64,000 nt of DNA from Burkholderiales bacterium (GTDB taxonomy: Bacteria; Pseudomonadota; Gammaproteobacteria; Burkholderiales; UBA6910). Under the pieces are notes generated by a model. It did not search any database. It had not been told where the DNA came from and worked only from the letters and a program-made list of their open reading frames with translations. Made by a program: the position numbers and the translations under genes. The DNA lies in the NCBI GenBank assembly GCA_026005015.1, contig BPKG01000001.1, positions 501,501 through 565,500 of the forward strand. The letters are read 5' to 3'. Positions 32,480 to 41,213 of this stretch are shown piece by piece. Every line of letters starts with the position of its first letter. Positions within the stretch are counted from its first letter, which is position 1.

Positions 32480-33054
32480 TGGGATGCTCCGTCCAGCAGA
32501 TGACCGCCGCAGCGCAGATTCGCATCGCGTTTGCGACATGCTTCTCTCGGTGCTTTTGGAAGCTAGCCACGTGCTCGAGCCTCCCTTGCTGATCGTGACC
32601 GCACTCCAGGCTTCCATCGGCGTGAGATGCGTTGAGCCGGACATCGCGGCCGACCACGCCCGGCATTGCCTGCTCGGCTTGCAGTGGCAATAGCGCCCAA
32701 AGTCGCCACAGGCCTCACCGCGTGTCGGCAATCTCGACGGCGCCGCAGACGCAGCGTCCAAGCATCTGGCGGTGATCAGCAGCCAGGGTGCGTGGCTCGG
32801 CTGTTCAACTGGGCGTCGGCTGCAGTCGGGCATCGGCCGGTGCTGACCCCGGGGGCTCACTTGGTCCCCACAGCCACGATCGACTCGCACGGGCCTGCAA
32901 CGCCCGTCGAGCATTCGAAAGCCTTGAGTTCCTGTTCGATCTGGGCCCAGGCCGACTTCATCGCGCCCGCCGTCATCGAGGCCGGCTTTCCTCTGCTGCA
33001 GCGCGCCGAGCGATTCCTTCTCGTAAGCGGACGCATGCGGCTTCGACCGAGCGA

Positions 33055-33420
33055 TTAGCTGGACGGGCGCCTAGGTGCCATCGTGCCGGCTGGCTCCGCG
33101 TTCGCGGATAGCGCCCGCTGTGCGAAGTCAGCCTCTTCCAGCTCTCCGGGCACTGCCCCACGCTGTACGGGTTCGCCGGCTGCCCCGGTAGCGGCGGCGG
33201 CAGATTGGCGCTGCAGCGGCTGATCGAGACGGGAATCGTACGAAGAACTTGTTGTTCGCCGCCGGCGCATGGGCACGATGGCCGCAGATCCGGCCACCGG
33301 GGCCCCGCCCTCCGCCAGCCCGGTGTTGAAGTTGGGACCAATATAGGGTGCTACCGGGCCTAAAAGAAAGCCCGCGTAGACGAAAAACCTGTCCGCCGGA
33401 ACGAAGTAAACGCCGAACAC
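33055..33420 (-). CDS. Doubtful hypothetical protein
   Basis: A 121-residue frame starting at GTG 33420. The first 30 residues are hydrophobic and tidy (VYFVPADRFFVYAGFLLGP), then the sequence becomes Arg/Ser/Ala-rich and irregular. There is no good ribosome site and I recognise no family. It may be a remnant of a small exported protein in the decayed region. Confidence 0.25.
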   Translation of the reverse strand: MFGVYFVPADRFFVYAGFLLGPVAPYIGPNFNTGLAEGGAPVAGSAAIVPMRRRRTTSSSYDSRLDQPLQRQSAAAATGAAGEPVQRGAVPGELEEADFAQRALSANAEPAGTMAPRRPSS

Positions 33421-33458
33421 CTGCTACTGGGTGTGGCGAGAGCCCGCCTCGGGTTCGA

Positions 33459-33479
33459 CCACGAAGCACCGCTTCGTGG
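33459..33479. repeat. Hairpin repeat, GC-ACC-GC core (copy 1)
   Basis: CCACGAAGC and GCTTCGTGG form a perfect 9-bp inverted repeat around ACC, preceded by TTCGA. A related hairpin with the same core and the same preceding bases is at 33592-33608. Confidence 0.5.
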
Positions 33480-33591
33480 GACGCCCGCAGGGCGGGCCCG
33501 AGCGCGGCGAGGGATAGGATGGTGGGGCGCCATAAGGCAAGACGTGACCATCCCGCCTGCCGACGTATGGACGAACCGCCGGATTCGACCA

Positions 33592-33608
33592 GCCGAGCAC
33601 CGCTCGGC
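33592..33608. repeat. Hairpin repeat, GC-ACC-GC core (copy 2)
   Basis: GCCGAGC and GCTCGGC form a perfect 7-bp inverted repeat around ACC, preceded by TTCGACCA as in copy 1. It lies about 70 bp beyond the 3' end of prpE, so on the minus strand it could help end that transcript. Confidence 0.5.
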
Positions 33609-33676
33609 CGGGGCGTTACGGGCGCAGCGGAAGACGGGCCCGGGCGGGCCCCAAGCGCCGGGCCCTGGCTTCGGGG

Positions 33677-35593
33677 CTAAGCCGCCTGTACCTTGGCGGC
33701 CGTCACTGCCACCTTCACCTGTTCGATGCCAGCGGGATCGTCCAGGGTGGTCAGGTCCCCTGGATCGCGGCCTTCGGCGATCGCCTGGATGGAACGCCGC
33801 AGCACCTTTCCCGAACGGGTCTTGGGCAACTGGGTGATGAAATGTACCCGGGACGGCCGGGCGATGGCGCCGAGCTGGCTGTCCACCACGCCCATGATCT
33901 CCTTTTCCAGCGCCGTGCGCCCCTCCGGGGTGGCGATGCGGCTCGGGTCCTTGACCACGGCGAAGGCCAGGGGGAGCTGGCCTTTCAGTTGATCCGCCAC
34001 CCCCACCACCGCCACTTCGGCGACGGCGGGATGGGAGCTGATGGCTTCCTCGATCTCCCGCGTGCCCAGGCGGTGGCCCGCCACGTTGATCACGTCGTCG
34101 GTGCGGCCCAGGATGAAGTAGTAGCCGTCCTCGTCCCGCATCCCCCAGTCGAAGGTGGTGTAGATCAAGCGGTCCTTGAAGCTGGAAAAATAGGTGGAGA
34201 CGAAGCGCTCGTCCTGGCCCCAGACGGTGGACATGCAGCCGGGCGGAAGCGGCGGGACGATGCACACCACCCCCTTCTCGTTCGGGCCCACCTCCTCCCC
34301 CGTCTGCTCGTGCAGCAGCCGCACGTCGTAGCCGTAAGCGGGAAAGCTGGGGCTGCCGAACTTGACGGGCGTCTTCTCCACCCCGGGCACCGCGGTCAAA
34401 ATCGCCCAGCCGGTCTCCGTTTGCCAGTAGTGGTCGATCACCGGCACCCCCAGGGCTTCGGCGATCCACCGGGCCGTGGGCTCGTCCAGGGGCTCGCCGG
34501 CGAGGAACAGGTGCTTCAAGGACGAGACATCGTACTTCTTGAGGTAGCTCGGATCCTGTTTCTTCAGCACCCGGATGGCGGTGGGGGCGCTGAACATGAC
34601 GGTGACCTGGTGGTCCTGGACGATCTTCCACCAGATCCCGGGATCGGGCCGGATGGGTACCCCTTCGTAGACCACGGTGGCCATGCCGCGGATGAGGGGC
34701 CCGTACACGATATAGGAATGGCCCACCACCCAGCCGATATCGGAGGTGGCGAAATAGGTCTCGCCCGGCTCGCCGCAGTAGATCCACTTCATGCTGGCGG
34801 CCAGCGCCACCGCGTGGCCTCCCGTGTCCCGCTGAACCCCCTTGGGCCGCCCGGTGGTGCCAGAGGTGTACAGGATGTAGGAAGGCTCGCTCGCCTCAAG
34901 CCAGACGACGGGCACCTGGGCGTCCAGGTGCCGGCTGCGCAGCTCGGCGTAATCCAGATCGCGCCCCGGCGTGAGGGGCATCTGGGGGTCGAGTCCCCGG
35001 TTCACCATGACCACCTTTTCGGGCGGGAACTGGGATAGCCGGAGGGCCTCGTCCACCAGGTGCTTGTAGGGGATCTTGTTCCCCATGCGCATGCCGGCAT
35101 CGGCGGTCACCATGACCTTGGGTCTGGCGTCGTCGATGCGGGCGGCGAGGCTCCCGGAGGCGAACCCGCCGAACACCACCGAGTGGATCGCCCCCAGCCG
35201 CACCGTGGCCAGCATGGCGAAGATCGCCTCGGGGACCATGGGCATGTAGATCAATACCCGGTCGCCCCTGGCGACCCCCAGGCTTCGCAGCACCGCGGCG
35301 CAGCGGTTCACTTCCTGGTGCAGCTCCCGGAAGGAGTAGACCCGTTCCTGGTTCGTTTCGGTGGAGATGTAGATCAGGGCCTTCTGGTCGGCCCGGTCCT
35401 TCAAGTGCCGGTCCACCGCGTTGTAGCAGAGGTTGGTCTCTCCGCCCACGAACCACTTGGCGAACGGCGGGCGGCTGTAGTCCAGGACCTTCTCGAAAGG
35501 CTTGTGCCAGTCCACCAGGGCAGCCTGCTCCGCCCAGAAAGCCTCGCGTTGCTCGATGGAACGCCGGTGAAACTCCTTGTACGTCTCGCCCAT
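33677..35593 (-). CDS. prpE: Propionyl-CoA synthetase PrpE
   Basis: A 638-residue AMP-forming acyl-CoA synthetase that activates propionate. Seen: YTSGTTGRPKGVQRDTGGH (P-loop-like), HYWQTETGWAIL, the YYFILGRTDDVINVAGHR hinge, and PKTRSGKVLRRSIQ with the regulatory lysine. It differs from the window's Acs throughout, has WQTETGWA instead of WQTETGGH and is shorter; with its prpBC neighbours this supports propionate as substrate. It is last in the prpB-prpC1-acuI-prpE run, 70 bp after acuI. Confidence 0.94.
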   Translation of the reverse strand: MGETYKEFHRRSIEQREAFWAEQAALVDWHKPFEKVLDYSRPPFAKWFVGGETNLCYNAVDRHLKDRADQKALIYISTETNQERVYSFRELHQEVNRCAAVLRSLGVARGDRVLIYMPMVPEAIFAMLATVRLGAIHSVVFGGFASGSLAARIDDARPKVMVTADAGMRMGNKIPYKHLVDEALRLSQFPPEKVVMVNRGLDPQMPLTPGRDLDYAELRSRHLDAQVPVVWLEASEPSYILYTSGTTGRPKGVQRDTGGHAVALAASMKWIYCGEPGETYFATSDIGWVVGHSYIVYGPLIRGMATVVYEGVPIRPDPGIWWKIVQDHQVTVMFSAPTAIRVLKKQDPSYLKKYDVSSLKHLFLAGEPLDEPTARWIAEALGVPVIDHYWQTETGWAILTAVPGVEKTPVKFGSPSFPAYGYDVRLLHEQTGEEVGPNEKGVVCIVPPLPPGCMSTVWGQDERFVSTYFSSFKDRLIYTTFDWGMRDEDGYYFILGRTDDVINVAGHRLGTREIEEAISSHPAVAEVAVVGVADQLKGQLPLAFAVVKDPSRIATPEGRTALEKEIMGVVDSQLGAIARPSRVHFITQLPKTRSGKVLRRSIQAIAEGRDPGDLTTLDDPAGIEQVKVAVTAAKVQAA

Positions 35594-35663
35594 GTCTTCT
35601 CTCCTCTGGTGTGTGCTTTGCGCGCAGGAAGAAACCCGCGGCGGGCCCTGAACGGCGCGGAAG

Positions 35664-36659
35664 CTAGCCGCCGGCCACCTCCACCACGGTCCGTCCCTTC
35701 GCCCTTCCCTGGATGAAGTCGTCGAACACGGCCGGCAGCTTCTCCAGCGGCACGGTGTGGGTCATGCTGCGGAGATGAGCCGGCCGCATGTCGGTCTCGA
35801 GACGCGCCCACACCCGGCGCCGCAGCTCCATGGGGCAGTTGACCGAGTCCACCCCCAAGAGGCTCACCCCTCGCAGAATGAAAGGCATCACCGTGGTGTT
35901 GAGATTCGGGCTCAGGGCGAGCCCGATGGAGGCGATGGTGCCGCCGATCTGCATGGTGCTGGCGATCCAGGCCAGAACCTCGCCCCCCAGGTTGTCCACC
36001 GCCCCGGCCCAGGTGGCCTTGTCCAGGGGCCGGATCCTGGTGAGGTCCAGGCTGGAGCGCAGCATCACCTCCGCCGCCCCCAGGCCTTTGAGATATTCCG
36101 TTTCCGCTGCCTTGCCGGTCAGGGCCACTACCCGGTAGCCCAACCCCGCCAGCACGTCGACGGCGATGCTGCCCACGCCGCCGGTCGCCCCGGTCACGAT
36201 GACCGGGCCATTCTGCGGTTTCAATCCTTCGTGCTCCATGCGCACGATCCCTAGGGCGGCCGTGAACCCGGCGGTGCCCAGGGCCATGGCGTCGAAAAGA
36301 CTAAGCCCGGGAGGCAGCGGAACCAGCCAGGCGGCGGGCACCCGGGTGTATTCGGCGTAGCCCCCGTGATGGGATACCCCCAGATCGAAGCCGGTGGCGA
36401 GCACCTTGTCTCCTGGCTTGAACGCCGGGTCCGTGGAGGAGACCACCGTGCCGGAAAAATCGATGCCGCCCACGCACGCCGGGCGCCGCAGGATCTTGCC
36501 TTTGCCGGTGGCGGCGAGGGCATCCTTGTAGTTCACGTCGGAATAGGCCACCCGCACCACCACTTCCCCGGGGTCCAGCTCATCCAGGGTCATGTCGACG
36601 AAGCCGCTGCGGATCTGCTTGCCCGCCTCCTCGATCTTGAACGCTCTGAACTTTTCCAT
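35664..36659 (-). CDS. acuI: Acrylyl-CoA reductase (AcuI/YhdH-type oxidoreductase)
   Basis: A 331-residue zinc-free medium-chain dehydrogenase of the YhdH/AcuI type, which reduces acrylyl-CoA to propionyl-CoA with NADPH. ATG 36659 is chosen for its GAGGAG ribosome site. Seen: YSDVNYKDALAATG near residue 40, VGGIDFSGTV, the NADPH-binding VTGATGGVGSIAVDVLAGLG, and GVDSVNCPMELR. Between prpC1 and prpE it would feed propionyl-CoA from acrylate or 3-hydroxypropionate into the methylcitrate cycle, or remove toxic acrylyl-CoA. Confidence 0.88.
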   Translation of the reverse strand: MEKFRAFKIEEAGKQIRSGFVDMTLDELDPGEVVVRVAYSDVNYKDALAATGKGKILRRPACVGGIDFSGTVVSSTDPAFKPGDKVLATGFDLGVSHHGGYAEYTRVPAAWLVPLPPGLSLFDAMALGTAGFTAALGIVRMEHEGLKPQNGPVIVTGATGGVGSIAVDVLAGLGYRVVALTGKAAETEYLKGLGAAEVMLRSSLDLTRIRPLDKATWAGAVDNLGGEVLAWIASTMQIGGTIASIGLALSPNLNTTVMPFILRGVSLLGVDSVNCPMELRRRVWARLETDMRPAHLRSMTHTVPLEKLPAVFDDFIQGRAKGRTVVEVAGG

Positions 36660-36731
36660 CGCGTCTCCTCTGGTCCGCGCTTGATCCATTCTAGTCCGGA
36701 TATTTCCCGGGGGATAAGGGACGGCTTGCGT

Positions 36732-37864
36732 TCCTCCTACCCCCTCTGTTCGATGGGGACCCAAGGGCGGGGTTCGGGGCCGATGTAGTTCGCGCTCGGG
36801 CGGATGATCTTGCCGTCTTGGCGCTGCTCGATCACGTGGGCCGACCAGCCCGTGGTGCGCGCGATCACGAAAAGGGGCGTGAACATGGGGGTGGGAATGC
36901 CCAGGAGCTCATAGACCAGCGCCGAATACCAGTCGAGATTGGCAAACATCGCCCGCTCCTCGCCCATCACCCGCTCGATCGCCTCCGCCACCGCAAAGCG
37001 CTTGAGCGCCCCAGCCCCCTCGGCCAGCCGCCGCGCAACCGCCTTGATCACCTCATTGCGCGGATCGGCCACCGTATAGACCGGGTGGCCGAAGCCGATG
37101 ATCACCTCCTTGCGCGAAAGCCGCGCCCGGATGTCGGCCGCCGCCTCCTCGGGACCCTCGTAGCGCGCCTGAATCGCCCGCGCCACTTCATTCGCGCCCC
37201 CGTGCTTCGGACCCTTGAGCGCCCCAATGGCCCCGCCAATGGCCGAATAGAGGTCCGCGCCCGTGCCAGCAATCACCCGCGCCGTGAAGGTGGAGGCATT
37301 GAACTCGTGCTCGGCATAAAGGATCAGCGAGGTGTGCATCGCCCGCACCGCCTCGGCCGAGGGCGCGCACCCATGCAGCAGGTGCAAAAAATGCCCCCCC
37401 ACCGAGTCGTCTTCCGTCTCAGGGTCGATGCGCCGCCCGTGGTGGCTGTAGTGGTACCAGTAAAGAAGCATGGAGCCGAAGCAGGCCATCAGCCGGTCAG
37501 CGAGATCGCGCGCCCCCGCCACCGGCCGCTCCTCCGCCTCGGGCAACAGCGCCCCCAGCACCCCACAGCCCACCCGCAGCACGTCCATCGGGTGCGCCCC
37601 CGCAGGCAGCCGCTCCAGCACCGCCTTCAGCGCCGCCGGCAAGCCCCGGTAGCCTTTGAGCTTCGCCTGGTAGCGCGCAAGCTCCGAGCGCGTGGGCAGC
37701 CGCTCGTGCACCAAAAGATGCGCTACCTCCTCAAACTGCGCCCGCTCGGCAAACTCCAAAATGTCATAGCCCCGGTAGTAGAGGTCCCGCCCCGTGCGCC
37801 CCACCGTGCACAGCGCCGTATTGCCCGCCACCACCCCAGAGAGCGCCACCGACTTCTTGGGCTT
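36732..37864. repeat. Inverted duplicate, copy 1 (prpC1)
   Basis: 1133 bp matching 56380-57512 in inverted orientation with four mismatches, all synonymous. Identity begins about 10 codons into the gene and ends five bases past the stop codon. No insertion sequence or terminal repeat borders it. Confidence 0.97.
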
Positions 37865-37894
37865 GCCCGCGGAGTCCAGATCCTGCGCAGTCAT
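36737..37894 (-). CDS. prpC: 2-methylcitrate synthase PrpC, copy 1
   Basis: A 385-residue citrate-synthase-family enzyme that condenses propionyl-CoA with oxaloacetate. Seen: [10 protein letters not shown] and [13 protein letters not shown] (catalytic histidines) and [18 protein letters not shown] with the catalytic Asp. The start overlaps the prpB stop as ATGA. From residue 11 it is identical to the copy at 56347-57507. Codon use is unlike its neighbours: many ATT, TTT and G-ending codons where nearby genes prefer C-ending ones, which suggests a separate origin. Confidence 0.95.
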   Translation of the reverse strand: MTAQDLDSAGKPKKSVALSGVVAGNTALCTVGRTGRDLYYRGYDILEFAERAQFEEVAHLLVHERLPTRSELARYQAKLKGYRGLPAALKAVLERLPAGAHPMDVLRVGCGVLGALLPEAEERPVAGARDLADRLMACFGSMLLYWYHYSHHGRRIDPETEDDSVGGHFLHLLHGCAPSAEAVRAMHTSLILYAEHEFNASTFTARVIAGTGADLYSAIGGAIGALKGPKHGGANEVARAIQARYEGPEEAAADIRARLSRKEVIIGFGHPVYTVADPRNEVIKAVARRLAEGAGALKRFAVAEAIERVMGEERAMFANLDWYSALVYELLGIPTPMFTPLFVIARTTGWSAHVIEQRQDGKIIRPSANYIGPEPRPWVPIEQRG

Positions 37895-38784
37895 CGACCT
37901 TTCTCCTTCGCGAATAACGCATCCAGCTTGGCTTCGAAAGCGTGATAGTTCAGGACCTGGTAGAGCTCGTCCCGGGTCTGCATCGCCGAAAGCATCCCGG
38001 CCTGGGTACCCTCGCGCCGCAGCATCTCGTAGACGCCCTGCGAGGCCTTCGCCGCCGCACGAAACGCGGACAAGGGGTACAGGGCGATCGCCACGCCGGC
38101 GGAGCGCAGCTCCTCCACCGTGTAGAGGGGCGTGCGGCCGAACTCGGTGATGTTGGCGAGGATGGGCACTTTCACCGCCTCGGCGAAGCGGCGATACTGG
38201 CCGAGCTCCGTCACCGCTTCGGGAAAGATCATGTCCGCCCCCGCCGCCACGAAGGCGCAGGCGCGCTCGATGGCGGCCTCCAACCCCTCCACCGCCAGGG
38301 CATCGGTGCGGGCCATGATGACGAACTGGGGATCGGTGCGGGCGTCCACTGCCGCCTTGATCCGGTCCACCATTTCCTCCACCGAAACGATTTCCTTGCC
38401 GGGCCGGTGGCCGCAGCGCTTGGCCTGCACCTGGTCCTCGATGTGGCAGGCCGCTGCGCCGAACTTGACGAGGGATTTCACCGTCCGGGCGATGTTGAAC
38501 GCGCTGCCGAATCCCGTATCGGCGTCCACCAGCAGGGGTAGCGGGCAGGCATCGGTGATGCGGCGCACATCGGTGAGCACGTCGTCCAGGGTGCTGATCC
38601 CCAGGTCCGGCAGCCCTAGAGAAGCGGCGGCGACGCCGCCCCCGGACAGATAGATGGCGCGATAGCCCGCCCGTTGCGCCAGTAAAGCGGAATAGGCGTT
38701 GATGGCGCCCACCACCTGCAGGGGCTGTTCCGTCTCTAAAGCGGCCCGGAAGCGGGCGCCCGCCGAAGTCAGGTTGTTCATCAA
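37891..38784 (-). CDS. prpB: 2-methylisocitrate lyase PrpB
   Basis: A 297-residue lyase of the isocitrate lyase/PEP mutase family that splits 2-methylisocitrate into pyruvate and succinate. Seen: [12 protein letters not shown] (metal-binding Asp), the catalytic loop [13 protein letters not shown] with its Cys, and [20 protein letters not shown]. Length matches the family. It is first in its run, with a sigma-54-type promoter about 85 bp upstream, divergent from the activator gene prpR. Confidence 0.96.
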   Translation of the reverse strand: MMNNLTSAGARFRAALETEQPLQVVGAINAYSALLAQRAGYRAIYLSGGGVAAASLGLPDLGISTLDDVLTDVRRITDACPLPLLVDADTGFGSAFNIARTVKSLVKFGAAACHIEDQVQAKRCGHRPGKEIVSVEEMVDRIKAAVDARTDPQFVIMARTDALAVEGLEAAIERACAFVAAGADMIFPEAVTELGQYRRFAEAVKVPILANITEFGRTPLYTVEELRSAGVAIALYPLSAFRAAAKASQGVYEMLRREGTQAGMLSAMQTRDELYQVLNYHAFEAKLDALFAKEKGR

Positions 38785-38867
38785 GTCCTCGTTTTAGTGA
38801 ATTGATTTTATGAAAATGATACCGGTGAAGCGCCCTGCGTCCGGCCTGATCGACCGGCCTTCTCTCT

Positions 38868-38883
38868 GGCAAGGGGCGTACCA
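38868..38883 (-). promoter_or_regulatory. Sigma-54 promoter of prpB
   Basis: On the minus strand TGGTACGCCCCTTGCC matches the -24/-12 consensus TGGCACG-N4-TTGCW with one mismatch in the -24 box, and spacing between GG and GC is correct. The divergent prpR encodes a sigma-54 activator, which supports the call. The start would be near 38857. Confidence 0.82.
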
Positions 38884-38985
38884 CCTTCGGCACAACCTAA
38901 GGTCATACATTAAAAACTGTGGATAGTTGACTGTTAAAAAGAAAAACAAAAAAGAGCGCATCGCCCTCAGCAGCGCCTGCCGGCG

Positions 38986-39030
38986 CAATAGGGGTTCCAA
39001 GAAGGTTTCACTTCTGGAACGACTCTATTG
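38986..39030. promoter_or_regulatory. Candidate PrpR upstream activating site
   Basis: A 45-bp imperfect palindrome: CAATAG and CTATTG outside, GTTCC-A-AGAAG and CTTCT-GGAAC inside, around GTTTCA. Its centre is about 125 bp upstream of the -24 box, a normal distance for a sigma-54 enhancer. It lies in the predicted leader of prpR, so an RNA hairpin role is also possible. Confidence 0.55.
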
Positions 39031-39116
39031 CATGATTAGGACGTCCAAGCTACCCTCGGGCTCATCCCTTTCGATCCTCGTTCTTGCCCCAAACGTCCCG
39101 GCCCCGGGAGGACACG

Positions 39117-41099
39117 ATGGATTTCGCCCCCTTGCCCCCCATCCCGAAGCCCCGCATCTGCGCCATCGGCTCCAGCTTCGTGCGCCTGCTGCCTCCGATT
39201 CTTTCTGACTACGAGCTTCAAGCGGAGGTGCGCATCGTCAACCAGGTGTTCGCCGAGGCGCTGGCTAGCGCCCGAAGCCTCATCCAGGCGGGCGAGGTGG
39301 ACGCGTTCATCTCGGCAGGGGCGAGCGGCGCCTACCTGCGCAGCCGGTTGGAGATGCCGGTGGTCCTGCTTCAGGTCACCGGCTTCGACATCCTCCACGC
39401 CCTGCGGAAGGCCCGGGAAGTCTCCCAGCGCATCGCCATCTTCAGCTTCCAGGCGATCCGGGCCGAGCTGGAGGAGGTGAAGGAACTGCTCAACCTGGAC
39501 ATCGAGCAGTGCTACTACACCACTTCCCAGGATGCCCGGGAGCGGGTGAGGGCTTTGGCCGCCAAAGGCTTTCAGGTCATCGTGGGCTCCAGCATGATCA
39601 CCCGGCTGGCTGAGGAGCAGGGGCTCGCGGGCGTGTTTCTTTACTCCACCCATTCCGCCCGCAAGGCCTTGGAAGACGCGATCGAGATCGCCCGCCTGCA
39701 ACGCCTCCAGGAAGCCCAGCGGGAATGGCTGAACGGCATTCTGCGGCACCTGTACGAAGGGGTGATCGCCGTGGACATGCAAGGTCGGATCCAGTCGGTC
39801 AACCCGGCGATGGAACGGCTGCTGGGGCTCGAGGCGGGGGCGGCCCTGGGCAGGCCGGTGCAGGAGGTCGCCCCCGGGCTGGGGCTGGAGCGCACCCTCC
39901 AGGGGGGCATGAGCGAGCTGGAGCGCATCCAGCGCATCGGCAACCGCACCGTGGTCACCCATTGCATCCCCATCCGCGCCCACGGCACCCAGACCGGGGC
40001 GGTGCTCACCTGCCAGGACTCCAGCGCCATCCAGCGGGTGGACCGCAGCCTCCGTGCCCAGCATCGGCCCCGCAAGTTCGTGGCCAAATACGAGCTGGAC
40101 CGGATCGTGGGCATCTCCCCCGCCCTCGTCCAAGCGAAGCGTCTCGCCGCCCAGTACGCCAGAACCGATGCCACCGTCCTGATCACGGGAGAGAGCGGCA
40201 CGGGCAAGGAGCTGCTGGCCCAGGGGATCCACAACGCAAGCCCCCGCCGGCACCATCCCTTCGTCCCCATCAACTGCGCCGCTTTCCCCGAAACCCTGCT
40301 GGAGAGCGAGCTATTCGGCTACGAGGAAGGCGCCTTCACCGGCTCGCGCCGGGGCGGGAAGATCGGGCTGATCGAATCCGCCCATACCGGTACCCTTTTT
40401 CTGGACGAGGTGGGGGAGATGCCCCTGACCCTCCAGGCCAAGCTGCTGCGGGTGCTCCAGGAGCGGGAGGTGTTGCGCCTCGGGGCCAACGACCCGACCC
40501 CCGTGGACGTGCGGGTCGTGGCCGCCACCAACCGGGACCTGGGGGCGGCGGTGGCGGCGGGCCGCTTCCGGGCCGACCTGTACTACCGCTTGAACATCCT
40601 GCACTTGCACCTGCCGCCCTTGCGGGAGCGCCCGGAGGACGTGCCGGTCCTCGCCGCCCATCTGCTGGAGGAGGCTTCTGCGCGGCTTCGGGCGCCTCGG
40701 CTCGCCGGCGACCTCTTCCAGGCACTGCTCGGGCCTTTCAAGCGCTATCCCTGGCCGGGAAACGTGCGGGAGATGGAAAACGTGATCGAGCGCTTGGCGG
40801 TGCTCTTCACCCATGAAGGGACCCTGGATGCCGCGGGGCTTGCCCGGGTGGCGCCCGAGCTGTTCGCCCCGGACCGAGAATCCTTCCCTACAGAGCGTAC
40901 CGAGCAGGACGTCGCCCTGCGCTCCCTCCAGCGGGCCCACGAATTGGCCCACATCCACCGGGTCCTGGGAGAGTGCGGGGGAAACCTCACCCGGGCCTCC
41001 GCGCGCCTGGGAGTGAGCCGCACCACCCTATGGCGCAAGCTGAAGGCCGGCGGCCTGGGGCAAGGACGAACGAGCGAGCCCCAGAGAGAAAGCTCTTAA
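39117..41099 (+). CDS. prpR: Sigma-54-dependent propionate activator PrpR
   Basis: A 660-residue enhancer-binding protein. Residues about 15-190 form the PrpR N-terminal sensor domain, which binds 2-methylcitrate in characterised homologues. A PAS domain follows ([18 protein letters not shown], about 215-310), then the AAA+ domain with Walker A GESGTGKE, the loop [10 protein letters not shown] (usual GAFTGA, Ser variant as in E. coli PrpR) and Walker [14 protein letters not shown] Fis-type helix-turn-helix ends it ([20 protein letters not shown]). Divergence from prpB and the sigma-54 site between them agree. Confidence 0.95.
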   Translation: MDFAPLPPIPKPRICAIGSSFVRLLPPILSDYELQAEVRIVNQVFAEALASARSLIQAGEVDAFISAGASGAYLRSRLEMPVVLLQVTGFDILHALRKAREVSQRIAIFSFQAIRAELEEVKELLNLDIEQCYYTTSQDARERVRALAAKGFQVIVGSSMITRLAEEQGLAGVFLYSTHSARKALEDAIEIARLQRLQEAQREWLNGILRHLYEGVIAVDMQGRIQSVNPAMERLLGLEAGAALGRPVQEVAPGLGLERTLQGGMSELERIQRIGNRTVVTHCIPIRAHGTQTGAVLTCQDSSAIQRVDRSLRAQHRPRKFVAKYELDRIVGISPALVQAKRLAAQYARTDATVLITGESGTGKELLAQGIHNASPRRHHPFVPINCAAFPETLLESELFGYEEGAFTGSRRGGKIGLIESAHTGTLFLDEVGEMPLTLQAKLLRVLQEREVLRLGANDPTPVDVRVVAATNRDLGAAVAAGRFRADLYYRLNILHLHLPPLRERPEDVPVLAAHLLEEASARLRAPRLAGDLFQALLGPFKRYPWPGNVREMENVIERLAVLFTHEGTLDAAGLARVAPELFAPDRESFPTERTEQDVALRSLQRAHELAHIHRVLGECGGNLTRASARLGVSRTTLWRKLKAGGLGQGRTSEPQRESS

Positions 41100-41213
41100 A
41101 ACGCAAAGGACGCGGAGGGCGCAAAAGAAAGGGGGGTCTTTTTCCGTCGAAGTTGTCGCACCCTGCGCGCGCTCCGCGGTGAAAATTTTTTCTTTGTTAC
41201 CGGTACCGGGCGG
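41100..41213. other. Convergent gap with short purine-rich repeats
   Basis: The 114 bp between prpR and zapE contain CGCAAAGGACGCGGAGGGCG and a near-repeat CGCAAAAG, then AAAATTTTTTCTTTG. This type of A/G-rich repeat is often seen between convergent genes. A plain hairpin terminator is not evident. Confidence 0.35.

Larger units (their letters stand above)
32480..33676. other. Decayed, probably non-coding region
   Basis: About 1.2 kb without a convincing complete gene. Several frames stay open for 60-300 codons on both strands, but they lack ribosome sites and known motifs, and their composition looks like antisense reading of GC-rich DNA. The region contains a doubtful minus-strand frame (33055-33420) and two similar hairpins near 33459 and 33592. 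I saw no integrase, transposase or clear attachment-site repeat. Confidence 0.6.
38785..39116. promoter_or_regulatory. Control region between prpB and prpR
   Basis: A 332-bp AT-rich region between divergent genes. It holds the sigma-54 promoter of prpB, a long imperfect palindrome and an ATTTT-ATG-AAAAT repeat at 38805-38817 in the prpB leader. No small gene is convincing. The ATG of prpR at 39117 is chosen for GGGAGGA just upstream; an in-frame TTG at 39084 is less likely. Confidence 0.7.

Noticed and set aside
31967-32914. A 315-codon minus-strand frame behind tRNA-Ser
   Set aside because: No ribosome site or domain; composition is Arg/Ser/Pro-rich and it is antisense to the helical-repeat fragment.
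36737-38893. A 718-codon frame joining prpC1 with sequence inside prpB
   Set aside because: Only the part from ATG 37894 is PrpC. The upstream part reads prpB in the wrong frame.
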